From Zygnema circumcarinatum (taxonomy: Eukaryota > Streptophyta > Zygnematophyceae > Zygnematales > Zygnemataceae): a stretch of 64,000 nucleotides of DNA. Within the stretch, counting starts at the first letter, position 1. Each line of letters begins with the position of its first letter. The DNA lies in contig CM074808.1 of the NCBI GenBank assembly GCA_037447605.1, forward strand, positions 1,663,073 to 1,727,072, read 5' to 3'. The position numbers and the translations under genes are program-made. Below, in pieces: positions 39,396-51,350 of the stretch. Under the pieces are notes generated by a model. The model was not told where the DNA came from. It did not search any database and was given only the letters and a program-made list of their open reading frames with translations.

Positions 39396-41388
39396 TGGAT
39401 TTGTTGATGGCGAATTTATTATGAAACCACGATTTTGATATGCTTACGAACATTATTAGTTCGCACGAGAGCATCGATGGGTGCTTATTATCCAAACTGG
39501 ACTTTCCTCGCCTTATAGGACTTCTGACGTTTTCACACAATTCAAATGACTCATTGAGTTCTAGGTACACCTGATTTGTATCACCTAAATACCTTATCCG
39601 CATTGCCATGCAAAGACTAGCCGGGTGCGCATGCTCATTTTCGACTGTTGCCGAAGGTGAAGGATGCAGGAAAGGTTGTGGTCGTTACAGGCGTCACAAA
39701 GGGCTTAGGTAGAGCTCTCGCTGTGGAATTAGCTTCTCGAGGCCATACGGTTGCCGGCTGTGGCCGTTCTGAGGAAAAGCTGCAGTCCCTGAGTGCAACT
39801 CTTGGAGCTGGCCATTTCTTTGCGCGAGCCGATGTTGTAAGTGCTGTCAACACTACGGCCTTAAGATTTTCTTGTCTAAAATTTGAAGAAGCTGCTTATG
39901 TGCCTAAGTTGTCGCCATTTAGAGGACGCTGCAGGCTGGCTGGCGGGGCACAGGCTTCCAATTCTAGTGTCCAAGCTTTCGCAGCTTCTGTGCAAGAAAT
40001 ATTCGGAGCGCCCGACATTCTTGGTCGGTAGTGGCTTCCTCGGTGATGGGAGTGGACCTGTTACTTAGCCTTCACTTTTCTTGCAAATTATGTTAAAACT
40101 GCAAGCTTGCAGATGGTTTGCCCCGCATCTTCAGTCTTTCCCGTCACGGGTTTCTTGATGGTTTGTAGTATGTCGAAATAACTCGAGGAATATGGATTAA
40201 GTTACTTGAATTGGCCTTACGGCTGAGTAATTGACGAGCTATAGTCATTCGAAAGTGAACATGAACTTCTTTTCCAGTAACAGATCCATTCTTTTTCCTG
40301 TCAGAAATTACTATCAAGTTTAGCAACCTGTTCGATTTTGTATCGGCTCCTGCATTTTGTCACCGAGAGATTCAGCACGCATTTTCTTAACGGCCAATTT
40401 GAATTCCAAATGGTTCTGATTTTCTCTTTCCATTTCTTTTTAGATTAGTCATGTAGTTAATTGCTTACGCGTACCTCCCTACAACAGTCCTCTTAGATAT
40501 CAAGTTTGCCCCTTCAGAGTGATTCAGTCACAAGCAGCCTAATAACGACCTTCGCCCTAGGATGAACTTCATGGACTGAACGTTCCTATATGGTGGCTTC
40601 TGTGGCAGTTAACTGTGCGGGGCAAATAAATCCCAATGCTCGCCTTTGGGATGTTCCTCCAGAAATATTCGATACTGTGGTGGATGTGAATTTGAAGGGC
40701 AGTGCCAATGTCATTCGACACTTTGTTCCGCAAATGATTGCTCGCCACACGGGTGTTATCGTCAATTTTTCCTCTGGGTGGGGTCGATCAGCAGCAGCAG
40801 AGGTTGGTGCTACTCACAGCGGATGAGCCAAACATGTGCAGTGTGGTCACTTAGATGTTAGGAATGCCATGAAAGTATAGGACCCTCGCGGTGAATGGCT
40901 GACTGTCTGTCTGCTCTGACACTAGGAAAGGCCTTATGTAATGCAGGTGGGTCCGTACTGTGCCACAAAATGGGCCATTGAGGGCCTTACAAAATCCTTA
41001 GCGAAGGAGCTCCCTCCTGGTCTTATTGCTGTTGCCCTGAACCCTGGAGTGGTGAACACCGATATGCTCCAAAGCTGCTTTGGAGCTTCTGCAGCTATGT
41101 ATGCAACACCAGAAGCGTGGTGAGTCATCGGTAGAGCACATTTGGAAGTCCGTAGCTCCTTAGTAGAAGGGAGCTTAGAATGCTTTTTGAAGATGTGGAT
41201 TCATTGTTGTTTGTTTTTTTGTTAGATGACCCTTTGTTTCTGAAAGTACATTTGCGTCGATCGTTTAGAACATCTTCACATCCCATCGTGCTGACTTAGC
41301 GGCATGGGGTTGCAGGGCTCCGCACTGCGCATCCCTCATTCTGAGCATATCTCAAGGGGACAATGGCGCTTCTTTGACAGTCGTGTGA
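39271..41388 (+). CDS. NADPH-dependent pterin aldehyde reductase-like SDR
   Basis: Six exons join in phase: 39271-39307, 39670-39836, 39954-40023, 40609-40802, 40947-41119 and 41316-41388 (TGA). They encode 237 aa, a normal length for this single-domain SDR. The cofactor motif TGVTKGLG is at about 19-26, NCAG at about 93-96, the serine of NFSSGWGR at about 146, and the catalytic Y160-x3-K164 in PYCATKWAIEG. The ending SQGDNGASLTV closely resembles the plant pterin aldehyde reductase, which reduces 6-formyl-pterins for salvage of folate pieces in the cytosol. The start is the ATG in the short exon 1, because exon 2 has no ATG between its upstream stop and the Rossmann strand. This ATG exon is the one also found, broken, in the inverted copy at 43.3 kb. 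Confidence 0.92.
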
Positions 41389-42974
41389 GCTGTTTGCATT
41401 CATATCATGTGTCCAACCTTGTTATGTTCTTGCTGATGGTGTACACCAAGCAGTGGGTGTGCTCTGCTCTGAGAATAGAGTTCGTTGGAAGAGTTTAAAA
41501 AATGATCGGCACCATGGTGGTGCAAGTCTGTTCGGAGGGATCAATCGGCTATCACTGCTTCAAGAGGGTGAAGGCTGTAACTTCAAAGTTTACGTTGAAA
41601 GTAATCCTGCTATTGTCAGAGAAAGGTAGCGAAAAGTTCAGTGTCTTCCAGATCCTTAGAATGTAGGAATGCAGTTTAGCTTGCTAATTCATTTATCAGA
41701 TAAACTTGCCATGTTTGGTCGTAAGGGGCACTTGTTGGCGTGAATTAGTAGAAACCACTTTTTTTTTCCTACTCTGTACAATATCTGGAGCAGCTTCGAT
41801 TTAATGTGTAGTGGTGCTTATGTTGAGTGCAGCACATGAAGCGCCTTTGATGCCTTTTGATGTCAACATAGGATTCCTCTTTTGTCAACAGGAAGTATGA
41901 AAAATCAAGAAACAGGACACGTTCAGGTCACCTCTTCTCGAGCTGTCTAAAATTGCAACAGCCTGGCATTATGCTTCTTGCACAATGGCTTAAGAAAGTC
42001 GCTATTGCAATACATGGAATAACGAAACTCTGGTTTTGAAAAGTGAAGACTACAATTAGATATTTTTGTACGTATTTCACCCAGTTGTAGTGCGAAAAAG
42101 CCACTCACAAGATTGCTTCTCACTCAAGAGAGCATGCACTCCTAATGTGCGTCACCTAATCATTCCCATCCTTACAGGCAGAAACTCTTTACAATGCAGG
42201 CTCAGAATATAAGACTGCCAGACGACGCTATACAAAGGAAAGAGAAAACTGTCACTGAGAGTACGTTGACCTTGATATTCACGCTGGGCATGCAAACAGT
42301 GCAAGAGTAGTCCCTGATCCGAATAATTCGGAAGCAGCCCGGTGAAACAATCTTGCTTCATCCATCAATCCATCTGGAGTGTGGCCTCAGTGCAGTTTGC
42401 ATCTCTACAGGCAAAGTCATGGCAACTACTGAAACTTCTTAAATCACCACCAAATTTTGGGTGCCATCAGGATGGCTAGTCGGCAGACCTCTGTGCGGCG
42501 GCGGGAGAGAAATACAGAGAGATGTCGATCGCGTGTAGGCCTGAATTGTATGCGAGAGTACATGCGGGGAAATGAACTAGGAGTCTGGAGGCCCCGGAAG
42601 TATCACGGACAGCAGGAGAGGAGAAGAAGGGAGGGAGGGCGCAGGGAGGCGATAGACTGGAGAGGGTTGAGAGAGAAATAAAGAGAGGTAAATGTGAACC
42701 AACGGAAAAAAAATCCGGGAGAAAGGAGTGAGAAAGGAAGGGAAAAGGAAGCACGCGAAAAGGGGGGCAGAGAGAAGTGGGGGGGACAAGGGGTGACTAG
42801 CAAGACACTTGGAAAACGAAATTGAAATTTATTGTCCTGCTCACGTTTAATTGAACCTTGTTGATGCCAAGCTGTTGTCTGTTTGAGCTCTTTATATAAA
42901 ACCATGGTGATCATCATTATCAGAAAACTGATGACAAATTACCTCCTTCCCAGGGCCGGGGAGACAAAGCGACC
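41389..42974. other. Intergenic region downstream of the pterin aldehyde reductase
   Basis: This should contain the 3' UTR of the SDR gene. About 42450-42800 is purine-rich (GGAGAGAAG and GGGAGGGAGGG runs). Open frames there on both strands are low-complexity. I saw no coding exon and no SDR homology between 41400 and 42970. Confidence 0.5.
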
Positions 42975-43665
42975 GATTGCACAACAGAGCGTTACCTGAG
43001 CCAGTTGTGACGCCAATAGCTACCACAATTTTTTTCCCATCTTCCCCCCTCCAGCAACAGCCGAATAGCATGCGCATCCAGCTAGTCCTAGCATGAGCCA
43101 TGTAAAGAGTGTAAGAACCTGCAGAAGACTTCCGAGGCGAGGAAAGTCCAGAATTGACTAATAGGCATCTTGCGATGCCCTCAGGTGACCTAAAATGCAT
43201 AATGTCGTAAAAAAATCAAAACCCTGAATTTCACCTTCAGGGTGCCTTCACCACATCCACGATCATATTTGGTGCGAGTGCCAGCCTCCCAGTCTGGTGC
43301 TTCCTTCACAACTTCAAAGAGATAAAGAAAAAGCAGCAAAAGTTCGCACCTTCATTCATCTCTCCAGGACTGTCTGTTGACGCCGTGTTGACTGTCTCAG
43401 TGCCTGCAAGTCGTTCATGCGCTTCAACGGCGGCTCCCTCCCGGCGAGGCGTGCAGGGGAGATAGACGGGGCGGCAGGAGGGCGCGAAAGAAGAGATGCC
43501 ATGGGGCGCAGGGTCGCACCGGAGAGAGAGGAGAGAGAGGAGAGAGATGTGGAGGGCGGGCATCCTCTCGAAAGGGAAACGCACCGGCAATGGTCAAGTT
43601 AGGCTTGAAGGCTTGCAGTCTGCGGGCCTGCGCTGACGGGAGGAAACATGGGCCAATGCCAATTC
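42975..43665 (-). pseudogene. Truncated inverted copy of the pterin aldehyde reductase 5' end
   Basis: Reading the minus strand, this repeats the upstream region, exon 1 (ending at 43350 at the same donor GGTGCGA), intron 1 and the first about 20 codons of exon 2 of the gene at 39271. The peptide GKKIVVAIGVTTGSGNAL aligns with GKVVVVTGVTKGLGRAL. The copy is broken in several ways. The start codon reads ACG (43386-43384) instead of ATG, and the exon 2 acceptor CAG is lost (GATGCAGG has become GATGGG). Two glycines of the cofactor loop are changed, and homology stops near 42975, so four exons are missing. It arose by partial inverted duplication and lies opposite the parent gene. Confidence 0.85.
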
Positions 43666-44201
43666 ACATTGCTATTTTAACGCTGCTTCATTCGGGAAGT
43701 TAGTTTGTAAACTAGTCTACCGACTGTTGGTTGCTCTACCTGCATTTCGGTGCACATTGCAAGAAGAATGGAGCATTGTGCATAGCAATGTTTGATTTGT
43801 CTTTGATGTGAACCTTCCACATACTACATGCACGAGTATCTTTCTACCTCTTTCACACCCCACAGGACCGATCTTCGACATTAGAATTGTAAACCGAGTA
43901 GAATGGGCAGTGCCTTTATAGAGTTGTGAGCCCCGAAAGCTCACATTCGCGCTCCCTTTATTGAACATGTGAAGGTTCCGTACGGTACGCCGCCGTCATG
44001 CAGATAGCGTTAAGTGACTGCTTGACCGGCGGCCATGCATGTCCTGCATGGCGAGCAAGAAGGCGGAGCATTGTGCAGGCCTTGCTGGATCTCTGATAAA
44101 ATGACTGAAGACCGGTCATCCCAGGGCTGTGTTGCAGGCGAGCGGCAAGTGCTGGTGCTCGCAAGTCTAGAAAGAGCTCGAACCTTCTCACGCTTGCAAT
44201 A
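43666..44201. other. Upstream region of the zinc-finger/ART gene
   Basis: This is the divergent spacer between the pseudogene copy and the start of the next gene. A CCGTACGGTACG motif occurs near 43979. It is presumed promoter and 5' UTR. Minus-strand open frames overlapping into the coding exon are shadows. Confidence 0.4.
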
Positions 44202-45706
44202 ATGCAGAAGGAAATTAAGTGCACCGAGTGTACGAGGATTTTTAGAGGCAAGGTGGACTATCAGCAGCATCGTGCTGCTACTCACGGTGCTGTAAAGGGA
44301 AGGCAGGAACGAAAATGTTCGTTTTGTTCGAGGATTTTTAAGAGCGACGTCAGCTATAAGCAGCACTTAGATGCTAGTCACCCGCGAAAAAAATCTCCCG
44401 ATCTGAAGCTGCAAACGGCGACCGTGAATCCTCCAGCAAGGTTGCCAGCTGCCATACCAAGGGGGCAGTCTCCAGCAAATAATCAGGTGAGCACTTTCCC
44501 AGGTTTTATTCGAAGGCTTTACGCTATTGGTAAATTTACTTTGTCAAGGTTCAAGGCAGTGCCTAGTCGTTTCCTGTCTTCCGTTGCTCAAATGGCGCCA
44601 TATTTTAAATCTCGAGTCTTTTAGTGGGATTTACAAATTTGTTCGTTATCCATTGATGCCCATGCCTTTCTTTTGCACGATTAATGACATACCGGGAAAC
44701 TGGCTATGTGAGACAGGCGGTAAAACTTGTTTGTAAAATATGTGGAAAGGGTGCTTTTAAGAAGGATGAAGATCGTCTTCTGCACGAGCTGATGAGCCAT
44801 GCAGGTTGGAAGCACTTTCCAATTTGGAAACGCTTTGCCTTAAAACATATTGGGTCATGTGATTGGTTTGAAGCACATGGGTTGGAGCGTATGAAACAGT
44901 TTTTTTAGCTTGAGGTATGATCAGCGTTAAGCAGTTAGCTAAGTCTTGTAAGGTCGCAATTTGCAGTACGTCGTTGTTCGGTGCCTTGACTATCCCCGCG
45001 CGATAATTGCATGCCTTAGTGTTGCTGGTTTTGCTCTTGCCTCTGTTACTGCTGATCGTGTTATTTTTTTTTCCTATTGGCAGTTGCGGCAGTTGCAGAT
45101 AACGATGAAATGCGGACTAAGATAGAGCTTGAGTTCAGGCTGTCTTGGCTGGAGCGAAATCTTCGACCTGAAAAAGTGGAACAAATCTTACGAGTGAACA
45201 CGGCAGTAAAATCAACTGCAGCCTTCGAGCAGTATCGGAAAAGTGTCGAGGCGGAAGGCATTTCAGGAAGTGACGTGAGAGTATATCACGGCACGACGCT
45301 GACATGCGATCTCGGAATTAACGGGAATTCAACCGTTTGTAACAGAATTTCGTGCAACCTTTGCAACATCATCAAATCGGGATTCAAGACTAAGAAGGCC
45401 AATCGCCAATCGTTTTTACGATTTGGTTACGGAATCTACACGACTATGACCCCAAGCAAGGCGCATCATTACAGTAGAGGAAGTGAAGGTGGGCTCGGGG
45501 CAGGCAGGCGCGCCCTATTGCTTTGCAGAGTCATTGTCGGTAAGGCGTTTTACACGACAAAGAACATGCCTGAACTTACTCGACCGCCGGAGGGTTACCA
45601 TTCAGTAGTGGGTACACCAGGCGAGAATTTGCAGTTTGGTGAAGTTGTCGTGTACGATCCAAGGGCGATAGTTTTAGAATTCATCATCATATATACATAC
45701 AGATAG
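44202..45706 (+). CDS. Three C2H2 zinc fingers fused to a PARP-type ADP-ribosyltransferase domain
   Basis: Three exons join in phase: 44202-44486, 44717-44888 and 45084-45706 (TAG). They encode 359 aa. Zinc finger 1 uses C7, C10, H23 and H28. Finger 2 uses C39, C42, H55 and H60, with the same C-x2-C-x12-H-x4-H spacing. Finger 3 uses C101, C104, H118 and H123. After a helical linker, residues about 215-350 resemble the PARP catalytic fold. VYHGTT carries H221, FGYGIYTTMTPSKAHHY carries Y271 and aligns with FGKGIYF of PARPs, and GEVVVYDPRAI carries E339, which aligns with the catalytic glutamate in NEYIVYD. The H-Y-E triad of polymer-forming PARPs thus looks complete. It probably uses NAD+ to modify protein or nucleic acid in the nucleus; target and binding site are unknown. 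Exon 2 would hit a TAG 17 bases past my donor at 44889, so an unspliced form would encode only the fingers. Confidence 0.85.
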
Positions 45707-46107
45707 AAATCTAGGACAAGGGAATGGATAGCTTAACTTGCGTTTGTGGAGGTGCCTGTTAGTCCGATCATTTGCACCGATTCAGATGACTAATACAAAA
45801 TATTGTATTCGTTCTCTGAATCGGCAGTTTTGATAAGAATGCACATTTCAGACCTCAGCCTGAACATCGCCTCTCATCTGACGTGTTTTTTATTTTTGTT
45901 TCCTTTTGAGTGAAATGGCTTGCTGTTTTGCATATCGAGCATGTCAAATAATAGCATATTCAATTGAACGAAAGCAGGCCACTTCTAGGATATATTCACA
46001 TGGCATTTTCAACATTAATTCCACAGCGTCAAGTGTGCATGGACTGGCCCTGCCCTTTTCCTGCTCCAAAATGCAATTTAAGCATTGGAATAGCTGCTGG
46101 TAGAGAC
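45707..46107. other. Convergent 3' spacer
   Basis: About 400 bases lie between the stop codons of the zinc-finger/ART gene (+) and GluRS (-). It is AT-rich and presumed to be the 3' UTRs of both. Nothing else was seen. Confidence 0.6.
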
Positions 46108-49100
46108 CTAAGCCCCTTCTCCCGGAGGAGGCCGTTGACGGCCATCCGGAATAGCAATAAGTGACATTGGCTTGGAAGGCCGAATGTACGGCACATCACA
46201 TATGTAGTAGCCCTTCCTCTCTAACTGAATGATCTCCCCCTTCTTTAAATTCCGCATGTTAGCATCTCCAATTGCCGAAATTTCCCACCGTGTTTTGGAA
46301 TTCAATACCGTTGTGAAATCGTCATCCTCTTCCAGCTGCACATCCGATCACCAAACCCCATCAGTCCCCCCTCTTCTCATCCCCTTTTCTCCATAGACCT
46401 CAGCCTTCATCTCGTACCAACACTAACCGCAAACCTGAATAAAACCTGTTGAAATGGGAAACAAGGGAACCAAAGGACAAGAACAGGCCCATCCACCTAA
46501 ATCCCGTTTATGTAGAAAAAAATCCAGACACAAAAGTTGAGCTTTCACCATCCTCTTCTCACCTTCTTCTTCGTAATCAGATGATCAAGCTCCACCAGAG
46601 TAAGTGGCACCAACTCCTCAATCTCTGGCAACCACGTGAGCTTCAGCTTCGTAGTCTTCACCGAACCTTCAAGATGCAGTTGTCCCTCCAACCCCACCAC
46701 TCTCCCCATATCATCCTTCACAACCTTCTCCACAAATGCATTCCCCCAGTCCATCAGAGTCACCTCCTCCCCTTCACTAACGGCTGCTGCGTCGGCTTGG
46801 TCAAGCCAAATCCTTCGAGTGAACGATGTTGCCTTTTTTCCCGCCGGCTCGTACTTTTTGTGGCGAGGAATGATGCGAACAAAAGGCTCCGCCGGTCCGT
46901 CCTTAAGGAAGAAGAGGACTCGCCCTTGGGAGAGAACAGCGGTGTGGCGAGGGCAGATGGGGTCGATCACTTTCTTGTTCATGGTCCACAGCTTGTCCCA
47001 TTCCATCAGGTTCAGGTTCTTAGAGGCGCCCTGCAGCCCATGGGCAGTCCCAAAAGATTGCTCTAAGGGTGGGCAACATCAATGGAATAGTGTGGAGGAA
47101 CAGTGAACTAAGGACTGCAAAAAACAAAGTATGCACTCAAGAATCCAGCTGTGGCACATGAGACTAACAAGGTGAAGACAAAAGGTCTAAGGAGACGAAG
47201 AGAGAGAGGAACAGTGGGCCGAACCTACACACTGTCTGGCAACGAACTAACTGCTGGCAAGAGTCTTGTTTGCACGTCACAAGTAAACTTTTATAGAATA
47301 TAAAAGGATCATTCAAGAAACCAACCGAGCGTTCTTCTCCAACTTCTTCTCTCGTTTGCAAAAATCGCATATTACACTCTCCGGAAAAGCGCGTACACCG
47401 TCACAAAACGTTTCAATAGCTCTAAAAGCATTTGCACGAAAAACAGACCCTTGGCAACCAGCAGATTGCTCAAACTTCTCCATATCTCCCACCTGAGACA
47501 GAATAAACTGCTTCAGGGCTTCCACAGTGAGCCCCCTCCGCAAGATGCCCTGCACCGTTGGGAAGCGCGGATCGTTCCATCCCTCCACTTTGCCGGTATC
47601 GACAAACCATGCGAGCTTGCGTTTAGAAAGGAGAGTGTATTGGAAATTGAGTCGGCTGAAATCATAAATGTGAACCTTTCGCAGACCCATGTCCTGTTGC
47701 CCCACCCAGAGTACATTCAAAGCAGCATTGGCAGGTGCCCATATTTACTCTCAAAAAACATAACGGTACAAATTCATTAACGGATGCTTCCAAAAGTCCA
47801 AGGAAATCACACGCTCCTGCCATGTAAAAAGCAGAAGTTAGGCAAATGGTGCAAGCTCCGTCCTTTCCTTGAGAAGCAAAAGTTTCTCTATAATTTGCGT
47901 ATTTCATTCCATCACAATTCCCACAGTTTTTGTAAAGGTCCGTGCCTTAGGGACACTCTTCTAATTGGATCGTTAGGAGTAGGATAGAACTTGAGTCTTG
48001 CTTGTCAAGAAAAGTAAGCATGGATGCACAACTCGCCACGGAAGTCAGCAAAGCCATCAGTGAGGAAATAGTTTGATTCTGAACACTCACACACCTCCAT
48101 TATGCGCATGTATTGCTCGTTTCGGTCATGATATTCGCTTGATCGCAATGCATGGGTAACCCCTTCTATAGAGTCCACATATGGGCAGGCAAAGTCGTAA
48201 GTAGGATAAGCTTTATACTTATTTCCGACACGGTGATGAGGAGTAGGATTGCAGCGATAGTATACAGGATCCCTCATGGTGCCGTTCACACTCTGCATAT
48301 CCAGTTTGCCTCTCAGGCAGCATTCTATCCCCCTCGCACTCCCTGCAAGCATTTCACGCCACAGGCTAAGGTTCTGTTCCACTGTATTGGTCCGGTTCTT
48401 GGATTCAATGCACTTCATCCTCTCATTGCGCATTTGCTCCAATGGAGTGTCATCAACGTAAGCTTTTCCTTCCTTGATCAGCTTTTCTGCCATAACCTGC
48501 AGGGGAAAAACTCTCTCAACAGGGGAAGAGTTAGTACAAGAACGGCCAGTGGGCAGCAAAGTGGGACAGTCTTCTCAGATTTTTTAACCAGGGGGAAACA
48601 ATTTTTACTTGAGAAGTGAAGACTACAGTAAGAAAAGTAGTTACAGAAGGTCCTTGGCCACTTCAGCTATAGTACGGTACCGTTGATTTCACAAAAGCTC
48701 ACGGCGATATCATGTTTCGATAACGCATGCTTTCAAAGAAACGTTCTCTCAGAAGGTAAACCGTCTCACTCACCTGAAGTTCATCAAAATAATCTGACGT
48801 GTAAGTGATCTTCTCTCCCTTCACCCCCAGTGTTTCAAGGTCTGCCAAGATGCTTTCCACAAACTCATCCTTCTCCTTTGATGGGTTTGTGTCGTCAAAC
48901 CGAATCAATAATTTTCCTTTGTATTTCTCTGCAAAAAATTGGTTCATCAGTGCCGCCTTTGCGTGTCCGATGTGCAGATACCCACTTGGCTCTGGTGGAA
49001 ATCGTGTGCACACCTGCCCCTCTACTGCTTCTGGGAGGTCGATTTCAGCAGGCCCTTCGACCCTTTCATTGCCCTTCTTCTCTCCCCCCTTCCCTCCGCC

Positions 49101-50812
49101 CGCTCCCTTTTCCTGGGTTTTCCCTCCTCCCGGCTTTGCCCCAGCATCGTTCACCTTTGCGCTTCTTTCTCCTCTCGCCGCGCCTTTCTTAACCTTGCCA
49201 AACTCATCGACAACGACTCTTAAAGTAGGAGCTGTTGCGAAGGTGGTGTTGTACCAGCGAATAAGATTGGGAAACTTGGGAGTGGGAGACTTGCGCAAGT
49301 CGTCCCACCTTTGGCCTGTGGCTGCTCATTGATGACATTAAAGGATGCACCATAAGACACATGCGAGGAATGTGAGATAGTCAGGCATGTGGACACAGGG
49401 AAGCTGAGAATGAAACATCGCATGCTGGGCTGCTGGATCAGATAAGGTTAGATGGCAAATGAGGGCATAATTTCACCAGCTACAAGTATTTGAGGAAGTG
49501 TTTTTCCGTTCCAAAGGCTCCTACGAGATAATTTTGTACGGTCTAGTATGCATTTGTGAAGAAGTACAGGTAAATTATAGTGGGTTCAGAACCAACGCAA
49601 CCTTACTTTAAGCATAACGATGAAGGTAAGTGCATGTGGATCACTCTTTTAAGTTTATTACTTGACCGTGAAGAGAGATTAGCAATTTGTTAGAGTACCT
49701 AGGAAAAGCCCGCCGGGAAAACTCGAAGCTAATCACACTTGCACGGCTCCGCCATGCTTCATTCTTAATTTACTCCCATGGTCTCTTCTCTTCGACAATG
49801 TTTTTCCTGTTGGTTGGGAAAGCTTTACACATCACGACGCTATGCAATTCATTCCCATGCCTTACGTGATGATGGTTGCTTTCCCGACGTCTAGTGGTTA
49901 AACAATCTTCTATAAGCCTCTAAAGTAAGCTTTAAACGCTTTATAAAATCAGGAAAAAAATCTTTATTCTGAAGAAAGTTAATACCTGTCAAACTGGTCC
50001 ACACGGCCACATCGGCAATGCTCAAGTCGTAGCCAACTAGAAACGTCCTCAACAGAAGGTATGAATCAATGTATGAACACGCTTGGTCGAACTCCGCACC
50101 GTTTGCCAAAATGGGGGCATATTCAATCCACTCATCAATCTACTTCCCACCCATCATCTTGAAAAAAAATCAAAATGTATTTTTTGCTATAATCAACGAT
50201 TCAAGCTTCACTAACCCTTTTTTCTGGTGAGGCATGTGAATTACCTGATTTAAAGCATGGGTGGTTGCAAACAAAAATCATTTACGTGAGCTTGAATCGA
50301 CTTGAGCCTAGCCCGGCTGCGTGGACCAGCCTGACAGGAAAAGCATCTCTTTAACTCGAGTTTGCAATCACAAAAACTGGATTACTCCGGTAGTTCAGTT
50401 CTCTATATCAAACCCTCCGTACCCTCACCTGCCCTGCCAGGAGCGGCGTAGAGTCATAAAACCCCTCCAGTTTGCTAATTCTTCCAAAGTACCGAAGCAA
50501 AGTCGCTGCGCCCAGAAGCTCTTCCCTGCACGCCGCTCCAATTTTGAAACTCAAGCCCTAAAAAAATTACTACACATAACACTTTCCCAGTGAATTAGGC
50601 CGATACATGAGCATATAGCCAAATGCAACAAGACACCTCCAAAATCAACATCCCCTCCCTCATACTTACTTGTCCGCTAGTGTCAGCACAGGCGGTGCCT
50701 CTGCGTTGAGCTGCTCGTCTGGCCTCGCCACGCATTCTACTCCAGAGATCCTCGCTGCAGCCAGGGCCGCTAGCGGAGGGTTAGCAGGCGCATAGCGCAG
50801 CTGCAGCGCCAT
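46108..50812 (-). CDS. GluRS: Cytosolic glutamyl-tRNA synthetase
   Basis: Eight exons join in phase: 50812-50670, 50525-50429, 50139-49986, 49315-48774, 48496-48095, 47693-47493, 47030-46563 and 46335-46108. They encode 744 aa (plant cytosolic enzyme about 720). Residues 1 to about 160 form a GST-like domain ([14 protein letters not shown]), used for complex assembly in relatives. A Lys/Gly-rich linker of about 45 residues follows. The class I catalytic core has HIGH at about 246-249 in [12 protein letters not shown] and the KMSKS-equivalent LLSKRK at about 467-472. The archaeal/eukaryotic-type beta-barrel anticodon-binding domain covers the C-terminal 200 residues ([35 protein letters not shown]). 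It charges tRNA-Glu with glutamate in the cytosol. The GluRS rather than GlnRS call rests on overall match to plant GluRS, including the GST-like N-terminus. Confidence 0.97.
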
Positions 50813-51350
50813 GGCGGCCGGCGTCCGTCAAGCTCAGCGAGCTAGAAACCCGCCAGAAATGATCCTGCAGCCTTGCGAGCCGCAAGGAGGGAGGAGAGGA
50901 GAGGAGAGGGAGGGAGAGGCGCGGGAGAGAGCACAGCTGGCGAGTAAAAGTGCTGGCTTGAGTGAAGCCCTCCCCGACCAGCGTGGCTGCTACATGCACA
51001 AAATTAGCCCGTTCAGATAATCTCACATAGATTCCCTGTTCTATTAACGTTAAACTCTCAAAACTGTGACAGGAAAAATCGGAAAAAGGTGAGCATAGAA
51101 ACAGGTGCGCAGTCCGTACGGACAGGGGCCTGCCTGCCGAGCTCGTTCAAAATTTCCGAATGGCAGGCGCCGCCAAATCCGGAAGCCAACGGTCACATTT
51201 GGTGAATGGGAAGGAGCAGGGCTGCCCTCTGCTGCTGCTGCTGCTGCTGCTGCTGCAGAGGAGCTGCGGCCTGCAGGTCGGCTTGTTAGGGCTAGAGATT
51301 AAAATTTGGGCCAGTGAGGAGGGTTAGTTCCACAGGGAGGGAAGGAATCC
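50813..51350. promoter_or_regulatory. Bidirectional promoter of GluRS and a coiled-coil gene
   Basis: Only 538 bases separate the two head-to-head start codons. The region includes a GGAGAGGAGAGG purine tract near 50890-50930, a GTACGGAC motif near 51115, a CTG/GCT trinucleotide run (51231-51257) and a GTTAGGGCTAG telo-like motif near 51285. A shared promoter is an inference from the distance. Confidence 0.6.
51231..51257 (+). repeat. GCT trinucleotide microsatellite
   Basis: About nine tandem GCT units lie roughly 95 bases upstream of the coiled-coil gene start codon, outside the predicted coding sequence. Confidence 0.9.

Noticed and set aside
42450-42917. Purine-rich open frames on both strands
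   Set aside because: GGAGAGA and GGGAGGG runs generate Arg/Glu or Leu/Ser/Pro frames without any conserved feature.
39073-43590. Similar open frames (HISLLSLRCDP type) at 39073-39351 (+) and 43590-43306 (-) taken as a gene family
   Set aside because: They lie over the duplicated upstream region and exon 1 of the SDR gene; the true exon 1 is in a different, shorter frame that splices to exon 2.
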